Assembly (NCBI RefSeq): GCF_002575655.3
Contig: NC_053035.3
Location: forward strand, 377,929,792 to 377,993,791
Reading direction: 5' to 3'
DNA length: 64,000 nt
DNA from: Aegilops tauschii subsp. strangulata
Lineage: Eukaryota > Streptophyta > Magnoliopsida > Poales > Poaceae
In this document: positions 46,094-56,120 of the stretch, in pieces
How the letters are laid out: every line of letters starts with the position of its first letter
Numbering within the stretch: the stretch's first letter is position 1
Position numbers and translations under genes: made by a program
The notes under the pieces: model-generated
Told to the model about the DNA's origin: nothing
Database searches by the model: none
What the model saw: the letters and a program-made list of their open reading frames with translations, nothing else

Positions 46094-48564
46094 ATGGCGG
46101 ACGCTCGCCGTGCTCGAGCTGAGCGTTGGGCTGCCCTCACCGCCCGCGTTGCTCAGACGGCCCCCGTCGGCGGGCCACCTCGTTGTTCTCTGTCTCCCGC
46201 CACCAATGCTGCCACCGGCCCGGCGGGGAATGAGCAGCAGGCGTCCTCGCTGCATCCATCGGTGCGGCAGGACGGCCGCACCGCCACTCCGTCGGTGACC
46301 CCGGCCGGTTCTTTGTCTCACGCATGCCGTGCTCCCATGGAGGCGCGGGCCGCGCTCCTCGTGGCGAACGAGCTCCTGCGCTACTGCCCAGTCGACGACC
46401 TCTACGAGGAGTGGCTCGACCGCGTCGCCGAGCTCGTCCGTACCGCAGGGGGCTCCCCGGCGCCGTCCCTCTCTCTGCCTCACCCTCCGCCAGCCACGGG
46501 CGAAGAGGCCCATGGCGCACCTCCACCACCTCCGCCCCAAGGCGGTGCCTTGGCACCAAGGCGCGCGGTCCCGCGGCGTGATCCACCATGCCCGGTGCCC
46601 GCGCGCGAAGAGAGAAGCTGCCAAGAAATCCCCCGGTCGCGAGAAGCAGCACCCGCGCTTCCCACGCCGCCTCGTCAAGACCGCGCACCGCCCGCAGCAG
46701 CGCCGCGCGGACCTCATCAAGACCAAGCTCCACCTCCGAAGTGGGCCCCAGCAACCACGGCCGGCTGCCGTGCCTTCACCCCGAGCTGCGTAGCGTCGCC
46801 TGGCCAGGCAAGTTCAAGCCGGATCTGCCTCCTCGCTACGACGGCACCGCCGACCCCGCGGAGTTCCTGCAGCTCTACGAGCTGAGCATCAAGGCGGCCT
46901 ACGGCGATGAGAAAGTCATGGCGAACTAGTTTCCCATGGCTCTCAAGGATGGAGCCCGCTCCTGGCTCCTAAACCTGCAGCACGGCTCGATCTCCTCCTA
47001 GGACGAGATGCGCGACCGCTTCGTCGCCAACTTCCAGGGCACTCGCGACCGCCCGCCGGCCGCGGGTGACCTGCGCCGCATCAAGCAACAACCAGGAGAG
47101 ACCCTCCATAAGTACATCCAGCGCTTCAACAGCACTCGCCTCAAGATCCCCAAGGTCACGGACGAGGCCATCATCTCCGCGTTCTCAGACGGCTTCCGTG
47201 ACGTCAAGATGAAGGAAGAGCTCGCTATCCATGAGGAGCTGTGCACATCTCAGGAGCTTTTCAACCTGGCGACCAAGTGCGCAAGAGCTGAGGAGGGGCG
47301 CCTCTCCCTCCTCGAGCTGCCAGCTGCGGGCACAGAGGAGAAGAAGGCCAAGGCCAAGGACGTGAAGCGAAAGGAAGCAGCAGTGCTAGCAGCGGAGCCC
47401 GACACCAAGCGGGGCAGAGATCAGCCCGAGTCATCCAAGAACAGCCGACCGTTCTGCGCCTTCCATAACCTGAACACCCACAACACCAGTGACTGTCAAG
47501 AGCTCAGAGCCATACGAGAAGGACGCTTCGGTCGACGCCCCGAGCGTAGCGACCGGGGCTACGGCCGTGGAGGAGGACGTGGAGGCGGACGCTGGGACGA
47601 CCGTGGCCCGCGCCAGGAGTGGCGCGATAGGTCTCGTGAGGACCGCTGGCAGGACCATCCTCGCGAGGGCGCCTGGAGGGACCAGCCTCATGAGGATCGC
47701 CCCCAAGGCAACGCCAGTCTTCCCCCGCTGCCGCCACCAAGAAGGAACGACGACCACCATCAGGACGAGGGGGCTAGGGGCTTCCAGGAGCCGCGTGCAA
47801 TTGCCTGCATCTTGGGCGGCGCCCAGGCCCCAGCCTCTCAGCGCACCTTCAAACAGTTCGCTCGCGAGGTGAACGCGGTGCTCCTCAAGCTCGAGGCCAC
47901 GCGCCCGCTCAAGTGGTCCCAATGCGGCATCACTTTCAACTCAGCAGATCAGCTCAAGTGCGCGGCCACCGCTGGCGCCCTCCCGATGCTGTGCTCTCCA
48001 GTCATCAGCAATGTGCAGGTTACCAAGACCCTCATCGACGGCGGCGCAGGGCTCAACGTCCTGTCCGTCGACACGTTCGACAACCTCCAAGTGCCATATG
48101 AGCAGCTCCAGCCTACCAAGCCTTTCTCAAGAGTGACCGACGGTTCCACCACACCGATAGGGCAGATCCGCCTGCTTTTCACCTTCGGAGAGCGCAAGAA
48201 CTACCGCACCGAGCTCGTCGAATTCGACGTCGCGCACATCCGCCTGCCGTACAACGCCATCCTTGGGTATCCAGCCCTGGCCAAGTTCATGGCAGTCACC
48301 CATCACGGCTACAATGTCCTCAAGATGTCGGGAAGCGGCGGAATCATCACGGTCCCATGTGAAGAAAGAGATGTGGTGTGCTCCCTTGAGCGCGCTTTCC
48401 AAGCTGCAGCAATCAACGACCCCGACAGCAGAAGTGAGGGCCCTCCAGAGGCCATCCCCAAGAAGAAGCAGCTGCGCCGTGCAGGACCTCAGGAGGATGG
48501 CTTCGCATCTGGAGCCTCGTCAGGGTCAGCGCCCGCTCCAGGGGCGCCTCCCTCTGTCGCATAG
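46094..48564 (+). pseudogene. gag and protease region of E2
   Basis: ATG 46094 opens an Ala/Arg/Pro-rich N-terminus. A frame change near 46800 leads to the gag core (FKPDLPPRYDGTADPAEFL), in which TAG at 46927 and 46999 replace what look like Trp codons. From 47008 the frame is open for 518 codons to 48562: gag core (GETLHKYIQRFNSTRLKIP), Lys-rich linker, a zinc-finger-like C-x2-H-x4-H-x4-C (CAFHNLNTHNTSDC, near 47455), an RG-rich segment (RGGGRGGGR) likely to bind RNA, and an aspartic-protease-like site LIDGGAGLNVL near 48031 followed by LPYNAILGYPAL. Capsid/protease roles follow from the gypsy families. Inactive as it stands. Confidence 0.85.
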
Positions 48565-49110
48565 GAAGGCGCGCCCGGCGCCCTCCTCGAGCAGGGCTCG
48601 GGGGCTCTCTTCTGGAGGGCCTCAGACCTTGCCAACCTCATGAGGGAGGCGCTTGGGGACCACTTGGAGGCGTGTTTCGCGGCACGTTTCCCTCAGGAGA
48701 ACACGGGGCAAGGAGTGCCCACCACTCAGGAGTTCATTGCCAAGACCACTCAGGAACTGCAAGACGCAAGAGCCATGCACGACGACATCCACTCACAAGG
48801 CGCAGCTCCCCATCCAGGTGAGGATGCCGGGCTGCGAGTTTGCATCGACGTCCCAGGGCTCAACAGGGCCGCATCTCAGGAACATTTCTGGCCTTCGCGT
48901 GTGGGCCGTTACGAGGGCCCGCCACACAGCTACGTTCGCATGCCCTTCGGCTTGCCGAGCGTGGCGTCAGCCTACCAGCACAACATGCGGCGTATCCTGG
49001 TGGCTCAGGAGGCCAGGTACCACGCCGTCCTAGAAGAAATGGAGACGGTCTTCAGGGAACCTCCCGAGCCCCCAGAGCCTCCCGAGGCTCAGGGCCCTGG
49101 TGGCTCGTGA
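48565..49110 (+). pseudogene. Truncated reverse-transcriptase remnant of E2 (no catalytic box)
   Basis: This continues the gag-pro frame after the TAG at 48562 and ends at 49108. It keeps RT-like pieces: LRVCIDVPGLNRAASQEHFW, then directly YVRMPFGLPSVASAYQ and QEARYHAVLEEME. In a full RT the fingers/palm motifs between LNRA and MPFGL and the Y-x-D-D box after it are present; here both are missing. A Pro/Glu-rich tail (PPEPPEPPEAQGPGGS) closes it. The E1 copy at 55738-56073 has the same architecture, so the loss happened before these copies spread. Confidence 0.75.
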
Positions 49111-50421
49111 GGAGCCACTCCTTCGACACACGCCTTCTGCTACACCAACTCTACTTCGTCTACAGAACCAGGTGACATCTTCCAAGCTCATTTAGCTGGG
49201 AGCGCCCCTCGGGCTGCATTATTCCCAGGCCGCATGGGTCCGTCCCTGTGGCATGTATCCCTTTTGCTTATGTCTTTAGCTTACCTTGCTGGGGGGCGCC
49301 CCTCGGGCTGCATCATCCCCAAGCCGCTCGGGCCGGACCCAGTGGCATGTATCTTCCTGCATTTACCCAACCTGATATGCTTTCCATGCTTAACCTGCCT
49401 ACGGTTATCACCTGCTCGATCATCGCCTCCCACGGGGCCTCCTCACAGGCACGACGCTGGAGCATGGGTCCGTCCCTGCCACGTCGACACATCTGAGCGG
49501 TCGAGCTCTGGCTCGCGGCACGCCCCGCACACGTCACCTCACCAGGCCCTCAGTGCCTTCACTTCATCTAGAGCAACCAGTAGCAGGCTGGCAGCTATAA
49601 CGGCAGACAATGTTTCTTCTTGTGCCTGTGCACAGGGATCCCATGGGGAGGATAGCAGGCGGCCCCGCGAGTCTCCTTTTCTCTCATGCAATTCGCTTGC
49701 GCTTTATAGGGGGGCTCCCGAGCATCGCGACTCAGGAGCTCTTACTGGCTCTCCAGCCCTCACCCCCTGGCCTTGACCATGGCATCGCGACCTGGCATAC
49801 CAGCGGCGGCTGAGCTCGCTTGAGGGCCAGGACCTGAGGACGTAGAGCACTAAGGAGAGCATGGGGGGAGAGAGACTCGTAGGGGTCGGCCTTGCTATGC
49901 CGCGCAAGTTGGCACGCAGGCCTAGCGCACCATCAGGAATCACCGCGAAGTCAACAAGATAAGTCCCGTTCTCGGATCGGCTGAATGTTGGGGCCTAATG
50001 GTCACCCTCGCCTTGCCGCAACCTCGTTGTGGCCACGTCAACACCCTTTCTTGCCTTACCATGGTTGCTTGAGCGCTTAGGGGGACCTCCTGAGCATCGC
50101 GCCTCAGGGGCTCTTACTGGACCTCGGGCCGCACACCTCCTGGCCTTGACCATGGCACGCGACCTGGCATACCAGCAACGACTGTAGCCCGCCTGGGGAC
50201 CGGGACCTGTCAGCGTAGAGCAACAAGCTATCACGAGGAAAGAAAGGAGGGACGGAGCCTTAACGGGACACGCGTTCACCAAATTTTCATAACAGGGAAG
50301 ATAAGCACAAAAGACATTACAGATCCTTACATGCCCCCACGGGGTACTTCATGATTCTTCGCAGGGAACAAAAGCTAAAACTAAGAGGAATCCTATCTAC
50401 ACCCTCCCGCGGCGGACGCCA
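49111..50421. repeat. E2 spacer with internal duplicated blocks
   Basis: Two ~105-bp blocks (GCGCCCCTCGGGCTGCAT ... GTGGCATGTATC) at about 49198 and 49300. A longer block (CTGAGCATCGCG, CTCAGG-GCTCTTACTGG, CTTGACCATGGCA) occurs at about 49705-49850 and 50074-50220. The 105-bp blocks recur inverted in E1 at 55496-55660. No convincing ORF. Confidence 0.75.
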
Positions 50422-50559
50422 TCATCGACAGTGGGCCACGACGGGGGACGCGGCGCGCTTGCGCGGACGGCCGCGTCCGCGCTTGGGCGCCAAGGAGCCG
50501 GGTCCCTCGCGAGGGGCCTTTCCCTTCTTGGCGGCAGAGAACTTCCTTCATGGCGCCAT
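50422..50559 (-). pseudogene. Short antisense ORF of E2 encoding an AT-hook protein
   Basis: On the minus strand ATG at 50559 opens MAP, then TGA at 50550-50548 (a CGA-to-TGA change is plausible). It continues RKFSAAKKGKAPREG and LAPKRGRGRPRKRAA, closing with TGA at 50424-50422; 45 codons. GRGRPRK flanked by basic residues is a canonical AT-hook. The start context ACCAATGGCGCC and the MAP-RK opening match the E1 antisense ORF at 44908, which occupies the same place in that element, so E2 carries a shorter or differently derived version. It may be a degenerate or deletion product; intact copies elsewhere would settle it. Confidence 0.5.
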
Positions 50560-50640
50560 TGGTGGCACTGCAAGCAATGGAGCGAGGAGGAAGAAGCAAG
50601 CGAGCAAGGAAGAGATGGGCGACGGGGGCTCCGCCCCTCC

Positions 50641-50650
50641 CCATTTATAG
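50641..50650 (-). promoter_or_regulatory. TATA box for the E2 antisense ORF
   Basis: CTATAAATGG on the minus strand, 82 bases upstream of the ATG at 50559, a normal plant core-promoter distance. It is oriented against the LTR promoters. Confidence 0.5.
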
Positions 50651-50891
50651 CGGAAGAAGGCCAACCGACGCCTCCCACGATCGCAGGTAATGATGGTTTT
50701 CCTTGCATGTCGCATGGACTTGTCAAGTCGAGCAGTTGCCGAGGCAGCGTGGGGAAGCGGAGACGCCCACGTCCAATCAACCACCATGCGTCAACCGAGG
50801 CCGCAAGCTTTTGGGGCCCACGGCGCTCCGTGCTTGACCCTTGGCTTCGCCGCGAAGCAAAGCCCGAGCGCACCTTGGGCCCGGGGGCTAC

Positions 50892-51788
50892 CGTCGGCTT
50901 TCTGGGAACGGGGGTCCCCAGACTTGCCTGCCTGCGGCCCACGGCGTGGCCAAGCGAGCAGGCCGTACGGCCCATCTTCATCAACAAGGCATCCAAGACC
51001 CTCGTGAGGGGCCAAGCCTCGCGAGGCGGACGACACAAGACCTCCTCAAGAGTGGCCTAGTCAGGCAGGCTCACGAGGAGCAGAGATATCAAGGCGAGGC
51101 AAACCTCACGAGGCTCTCGTGACGTGAGCCATGACGATCGGCGCCAGGCGGGTGCCAGCGCGCGCAGCGTCCTTGTTTCCTCTTTGGTGCTAGGGAGGCC
51201 AGCGCACGCAAAGAGTATCGAGGCATCAGGCAAAGGTTGCCATATCGGTGCGACGAGACCAAGACCAGAAGGACGGCAAGATAGAGGTCCTCGTGGAGCC
51301 CAAGACGGCGTCACCAACAGAGCCTTTCGCAGGCGAAGACCACTTTTGTTAGGATAGCTTGTACTAGCTGTCCCCCTTCAAATTTGCCCGCCGTTGTTGG
51401 CTCCCTTCCCGCTCAATATTTGGGGAGAGGACCAGGGCCTATATAAATAGAGCTAGCCACCACAGTAGGGGCATTTGATCTTAGCTTGACCCAATCTGAT
51501 CAAGAGCCCACCAAGCACAAGAACACCTCGACCTCAGGAGGCTGTTCTTCCCTTTGTACTGTTCTTCATCAGCCCAAGAGGCAATCCACCACCACCACAC
51601 TGGAGTAGGGTATTACACCACAATGGTGGCCCAGACCAGTATAAATCTCGTGTCTTTCTGTGTTATGAGTTCGTCGAGTTCGTCTGCGAGATCTTAGAGA
51701 GCTAGAGCGTAGATCGGTAGGAGGGAAGACTTCGCGCGCACCCCAGTGTTCGAACCTTAAGGGTTTTGCCGGAACCCCACATCCGACA
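50892..51788 (+). repeat. 3' LTR of E2
   Basis: 897 bp; begins CGTCGGC (mutated TG) after CCCGGGGGCTAC and ends CATCCGACA. TATA at 51439-51449. Confidence 0.93.
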
Positions 51789-54207
51789 TTGGCCACTACG
51801 GGCTGCAGGTGCTGCATCTTCATCCCAACTCTATCCTTCTCTTGTCAATCTTCGCCTTCTACTGCGAGGCGTATCTCGGCGTGATGCCGTCCGTGGCTCT
51901 GCTGCGCCACTTCTGCTTCCTCCGCATCAACGAGGGTCATACCTCCGGGTGTGCCAACTTCATCGCAGCCGGCAAGGCCAACTCGATCTCGAAGACTGGG
52001 AAGAAGGCCGATGGCTTCAGGAGCAAGTGGGTCATGATGGACGCCAAGTGCGTCCACCCACGCTTGGTGCTGCCAACGGAGATGCCCCAGTCTGACAAGG
52101 GGTGGTCATGCGCGAAGTTCACTGATGAGCGGGCGACGTTGGTGCTGGAGCAGATGAACGCCGACCTGAAGCCGGGCAATTTGAAGGCGGCAAAGGTGAC
52201 AGGGGCCATGCTCTTGAGGGAATTCCTGATGCTGCGCGTGGCCCCGCTTCAGGCGCGTGCGCGCCCCTTGTTGAGGCTTGGGGACGAAGAGGACAAGGTT
52301 CGCCAGAGCCCGGAAGCCTTGCCTGACGGTGAGCTGGCCGCGGCTCTCCGGTTCCTGGTCGGGGACGACCAGGATTACCCGCCAAGTGTCTTCATTCCCT
52401 TGTTCCGCCGCAAGGACGGGGAGCAGGTCGTGGCCGCCAGGCCGACCTTTGACGGGCGCGGGCTGGTGCCGTCGGCGCCCACCGGGGCCCCTGTGGCGCC
52501 GACACCGGTGGAGCTATCTTCTGATGAGTCCCGCGGGGAGGAAGAGGAGGAGGACGAGGAGCACGGCTCAGAGGCGACCCCTGAAGGGATGGGGGAGACC
52601 TCCCCTTTGAGCAAGGCTAGCATTCTCCGCACCCTGCCAGATGAAAACGAGGCCGGTGCCCGCCAGGAGAAGGGGGAGCTGCCCGTGATCCTGACGAAGA
52701 GCAGGTCGGTGCTGTTCTCCCGGGATGCTGCTCTTGCTTCGACGCCGCCTGGGGCCGCCTCCGGCCCCTCCGCCGCCCCGTCTTCTGCACCTGGAGCCCG
52801 CGCGCCCGCGCCTCAAGCTTCGAGGCTCTCAGGCTTCAAACTCAGCAAGCGGAGGGTGGACTATGCCACGGTGGACCAGTAAGTGCCCGTGCTTTGCCCT
52901 GTTCTTGTTTATGCTGCCGCTTCTTGATGTTCATCGTTGGTTGGTTAGGCCGCCGCCTACGGCGAAGAAGAGGAAGGAGGATGCAGCGACCCCGCCCGGT
53001 ACTGAACCATCTCCAGCAGCCGCACCCCCCTCCGTGAAGAAGGGAAGCGACGGTACTCGCACCTCCCCGGCCCGATTGCCCTCGCGAGGCCTGGAGGAGC
53101 ATCCTCGTGGGGAGTCAGCCCCCGTGGCCCCGCTGGCTCCGGAGGCGTTGGTGTCCAGCTCGGCCGCTGGGGTCCCAAAAGCTCAGGAGCCCCTGGTCTC
53201 CCAGGCCCTGGTGACGACGTCGTCTCCTCCTCCTGTCGTGCCACTGCTTCCAGGCCCTTCTGCCACCCCTGATGTCTTGGAGCGTGCTCTTCTTGAGATG
53301 ACCTGGCTGCAAGAGGATCTTCAAGGCCCCGACCGCCACCTGGCGGCCGGTCGCCTGGAGCTGGTCTCCAGCTGGCTTTATTCTGACGCGTCTGTTCGAG
53401 CGACGCTGAACCAGGCTGCGACAACCTCCGAGAAGGAGAGGCAGGCCACCGCCCAAGCCGACGCTGAAGGATGCCGAGACCGCCCAGGATCGCTACCGGG
53501 CGCTGGAGGCCGAGCTGAAGAATCTGCGCGATTTGCGCGCAGAAGAAGCTCGTGGCCGCCAGACGGAGGAGGAGAAGATGAAGGCCTGGGAGGACGCCAT
53601 CAAGGATTGCGACGCTGAGCTGGGAGAGTTGGCGAAGGCGCAGGCCGCGGAACGCAGCCGGCTGGAGGAGCTCAAGTGGAAGGTGGAGGCGGAGAAGGCC
53701 GATCTTGGCGCCAAGGCAAAGGTCCTGACCGAGGACCACGCGACCTTCACGCTCCTCAAGAAAAGGTCCCGCGCGGCGCTGAAAGCACTCTACGAGAAGG
53801 GCTTGGAGAGGCCGCTGACCACCGACGAGGACGGCCCCGCCCAACTGCTTCCCTACCTGGTTGACGCGCTCGAGGAGGTCGTGAGTGGCATTGGTCCCGT
53901 GGCGAAGGAAGAAGCCCACGTTCTTTCCTCAGCCGCGCTGACGCGTGTCTTCAGCCACCTCCATCTTCGCGATCCTGCTGCCCGCCTTGATGAGCTGCTG
54001 GAGCCTGTGGACGACGAGCGTTGTACAGCCATTGCCGCAGCCGTGAAGGGCCAGGTGGAGGCCCTGCTAAAGAAGTTCCACGCCTTCGCTCTCGCGCCTT
54101 CGACCGGTGGTGCTACCGGTCCTGCGACTCCGGCTGGTGGTACGGGCGAAGGCGATGCCACCAAAGAAGGAACACCCCTTGCGAGCGTCGGCGGTACCCA
54201 GGGATGA

Positions 54208-55660
54208 TTCGCTTGCGGCTGCTTTCCTGTTTTACTCCTGCAACATGCATCATGCCTCGTGGAGGCGTTTGAACCTGTGTTTGATATTTGAGAGAACAAT
54301 ATGTCTTGTAATATTTGCTTTTGAGATTTTGCGATTTTCCTCCTATTTGCTTTACGTTCTACGTCGGCAGGGCCTGGCCCCGTGCATACCTCAGCCACCG
54401 TTGGGTCTTCCGGAGACCAAGACGGGACCAAGGGGTGAGGGGCTACGTGACCAGTTAGGCTCCTGAGTCGTGATGCTCAGGAGTCCCCCTTGACGCGCAA
54501 ACAACTTATAGGAGGGAGACGCGAGGACAGGTTTAGTGTTCTACGTCGGCAGGGCCCAGCCGCGCGCATACCTCAGCCGCCGTTGGGTCGTCTGGAGACC
54601 AGGACGAGACCAGGGAGTGAGGGGCTACGCGACCAGTTAGGCTCCTGAGTCGCGATGCTCAGGAGTCCCCCTTGACGTGCAAACAACCTTCATACCTTTG
54701 CCCTCACTGAGGCTCGGCTCGGGAGGGGCACGCGACGACCAGGTCCGCGGAACTTGGTTGGGTGGCGTACGCTTGGGAGTGACCCGAGCGCAGCCCCCAT
54801 GCTCAGCCCCCTCGCGCGAATCTCCCGAGTGGAGGTGTTGTGGTGAGGCCGGACACTGAGCTCAAGGGCTCCCTGAAGTTGATACAACCGTGGGGCCGCC
54901 CTCAGTTGTTTATCACCAGCGCGGAGCATAGGGCTTCCGCACTTGCACGGGCATAGCCGCTCCTCGGCAGTGTCGACGGCCAGCGTGGAGCATGGTGCTT
55001 CCACTGTTACGTGAGAGGGGACTCCCTACTGCGGAGAGCCCCCGGGGCGTGTACAGCCCTGCCCTGACACGTGGCTTGCACGGCAGGGCTAGACGAGGTG
55101 TGTCTGGGCACTCGTGAGCCAACGCAGGACTCACGAGGCCCTACCTCAAGGTGGGTTGCGCCTGGTCTTGATTCTTGTTTGCTGTGGTGGTCCTGCGAGG
55201 TGGTTAGACAACCTGCGCCGAACGGATCTCCTGAGGTTATCGTGTGAGAGGGCCAAGCACCAACGGCCCCAGGAGGTGATGTGAAAGGGACCGGCCTACC
55301 AGATAGAGCTCAGCCGTTGGATTTATCGACGCTGCAGGGACGGGCCCGAGCACAGACACCGTGCCTAACCTTCTCACGCGAAGGGTCCTGAAGAAAGACG
55401 ATCGGCGCACGGCTCCCATGGTAGGTGACAATCAAGCAAGTGATAGTCATGGATAGATTAAGCATAGAAAGAAAACTGGCTCAAGTAAACGCAGGGGAGA
55501 TACATGGCACTGGGTCAGGCCCGAGCGGCTTGGGGATGATGCAGCCCAAGGGGCACCCCCAGCAAGGTGAGCGAAAGACATAAAAAGGGATACATGCCGC
55601 GGGGACGGACCCACGCGGCCTGGGAATGATGCAGCCCTGAGGGCGCTCCCAGCTAAATAA
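54208..55660. repeat. E1 spacer with 182-bp tandem repeat and other duplicated blocks
   Basis: GTTCTACGTCGGCAGGGCC starts units at 54356 and 54538 (period 182), each with GAGGGGCTACG and GACCAGTTAGGCTCCTGAGTC. Two ~105-bp blocks near 55496-55660 are reverse complements of blocks in E2. No gene seen. Confidence 0.8.
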
Positions 55661-55737
55661 ACTTGGAAAATGTCACCTGGTTCCGTTGCAGAAGGGGTGT
55701 TGGGGCAGCTGAAGGTGCGCGGCGAAGGGATTGCTCC

Positions 55738-56118
55738 TCACGAGCCACCGGGGCCCTGAGCCTCGGGAGGCTCCGGGGGTCCAGGCGGTTCCTTGAGGAC
55801 CGTCTCCATCTCCGCCAGGACTGCGTGGTGCCTAGCCTCCTGAGCCGCCAGGACGCGCTGCAGGTTGCGTTGGTAGGCGGATGCCACGCTCGGCAGACCG
55901 AACGGCATGCGAATGTAGCTGTGCGGTGGGCCCTCGCAGCGCCCCACACGCGAAGGCCAGAAGAGCTCCTGAGACGCGGCCCTATTGAGCCCTGGGACGT
56001 CGATGTAGACGCGCAGCCCAACATCCTTGCCTGGATGGGGGGCTGCACCAGGTGAGCGGCGATCACCGCGCATGGCCCTCGCATCCTACAGTTCCTGAGT
56101 GGTCTTGGTAATGAACTC
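55738..56118 (-). pseudogene. Truncated reverse-transcriptase remnant of E1
   Basis: The minus-strand frame 56073-55738 reads LRVYIDVPGLNRAASQELFW, then YIRMPFGLPSVASAYQ and QEARHHAVLAEME, and ends PPEAQGPGGS, collinear with the E2 remnant and missing the same catalytic segments. Upstream coding (towards gag) is cut by element A3 at 56121. Confidence 0.75.
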
Positions 56119-56120
56119 CT

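Larger units (their letters stand above)
45168..51788 (+). mobile_element. Complete Tat/Retand-like non-autonomous gypsy element E2, 6621 bp
   Basis: LTRs 45168-46028 (861 bp) and 50892-51788 (897 bp) flank the element; TTGGC is duplicated at 45163-45167 and 51789-51793. The polypurine tract CCCGGGGGCTAC precedes the 3' LTR, and a primer-binding region TTTGGCGCGCCGGGTAGGGG follows the 5' LTR. It carries gag, a protease-like region and a truncated RT remnant, but no integrase or RNase H was found. It inserted into the antisense ORF of a member of its own family (E1). Confidence 0.94.
44908..54207 (+). pseudogene. Antisense ORF of E1 with PF04195-like domain, spliced, interrupted by E2
   Basis: The ORF runs opposite to the retroelement it belongs to. 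Segments: 44908-45167, then (after E2 and its duplicated TTGGC) 51794-52878, a 70-bp intron 52879-52948 (GTAAGT ... GGTTAG), then 52949-54207; about 867 codons. Removing E2 plus one TSD copy rejoins VLG and HYGLQVLHL in the same frame. The N-terminus is MAPRKVKPASSPAWYEP. PEGITFFPFFLSSIAAGL, HPNSILLLSIFAFYCEAYLG and GFRSKWVMM match the plant 'putative gypsy type transposon' family (PF04195). Then come an acidic run (EEEEEDEEHGS), Pro/Ala-rich linkers, TAKKRKED (NLS-like) just after the intron, and a long Glu/Lys/Ala coiled-coil (about 53460-53760). Frameshifts near 44985 and 53463 disable it. Its function in the retroelement is unknown. Confidence 0.75.

Noticed and set aside
46070..46754. Minus-strand ORFs of over 200 codons opposite the E2 gag N-terminus
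   Set aside because: Shadow frames of the GC-rich gag leader; no antisense promoter or domain was seen there, unlike the antisense ORF near the 3' LTR.
49234..50282. ORFs on both strands of the E2 spacer
   Set aside because: They coincide with duplicated GC-rich blocks and are not shared between E1 and E2 in frame.
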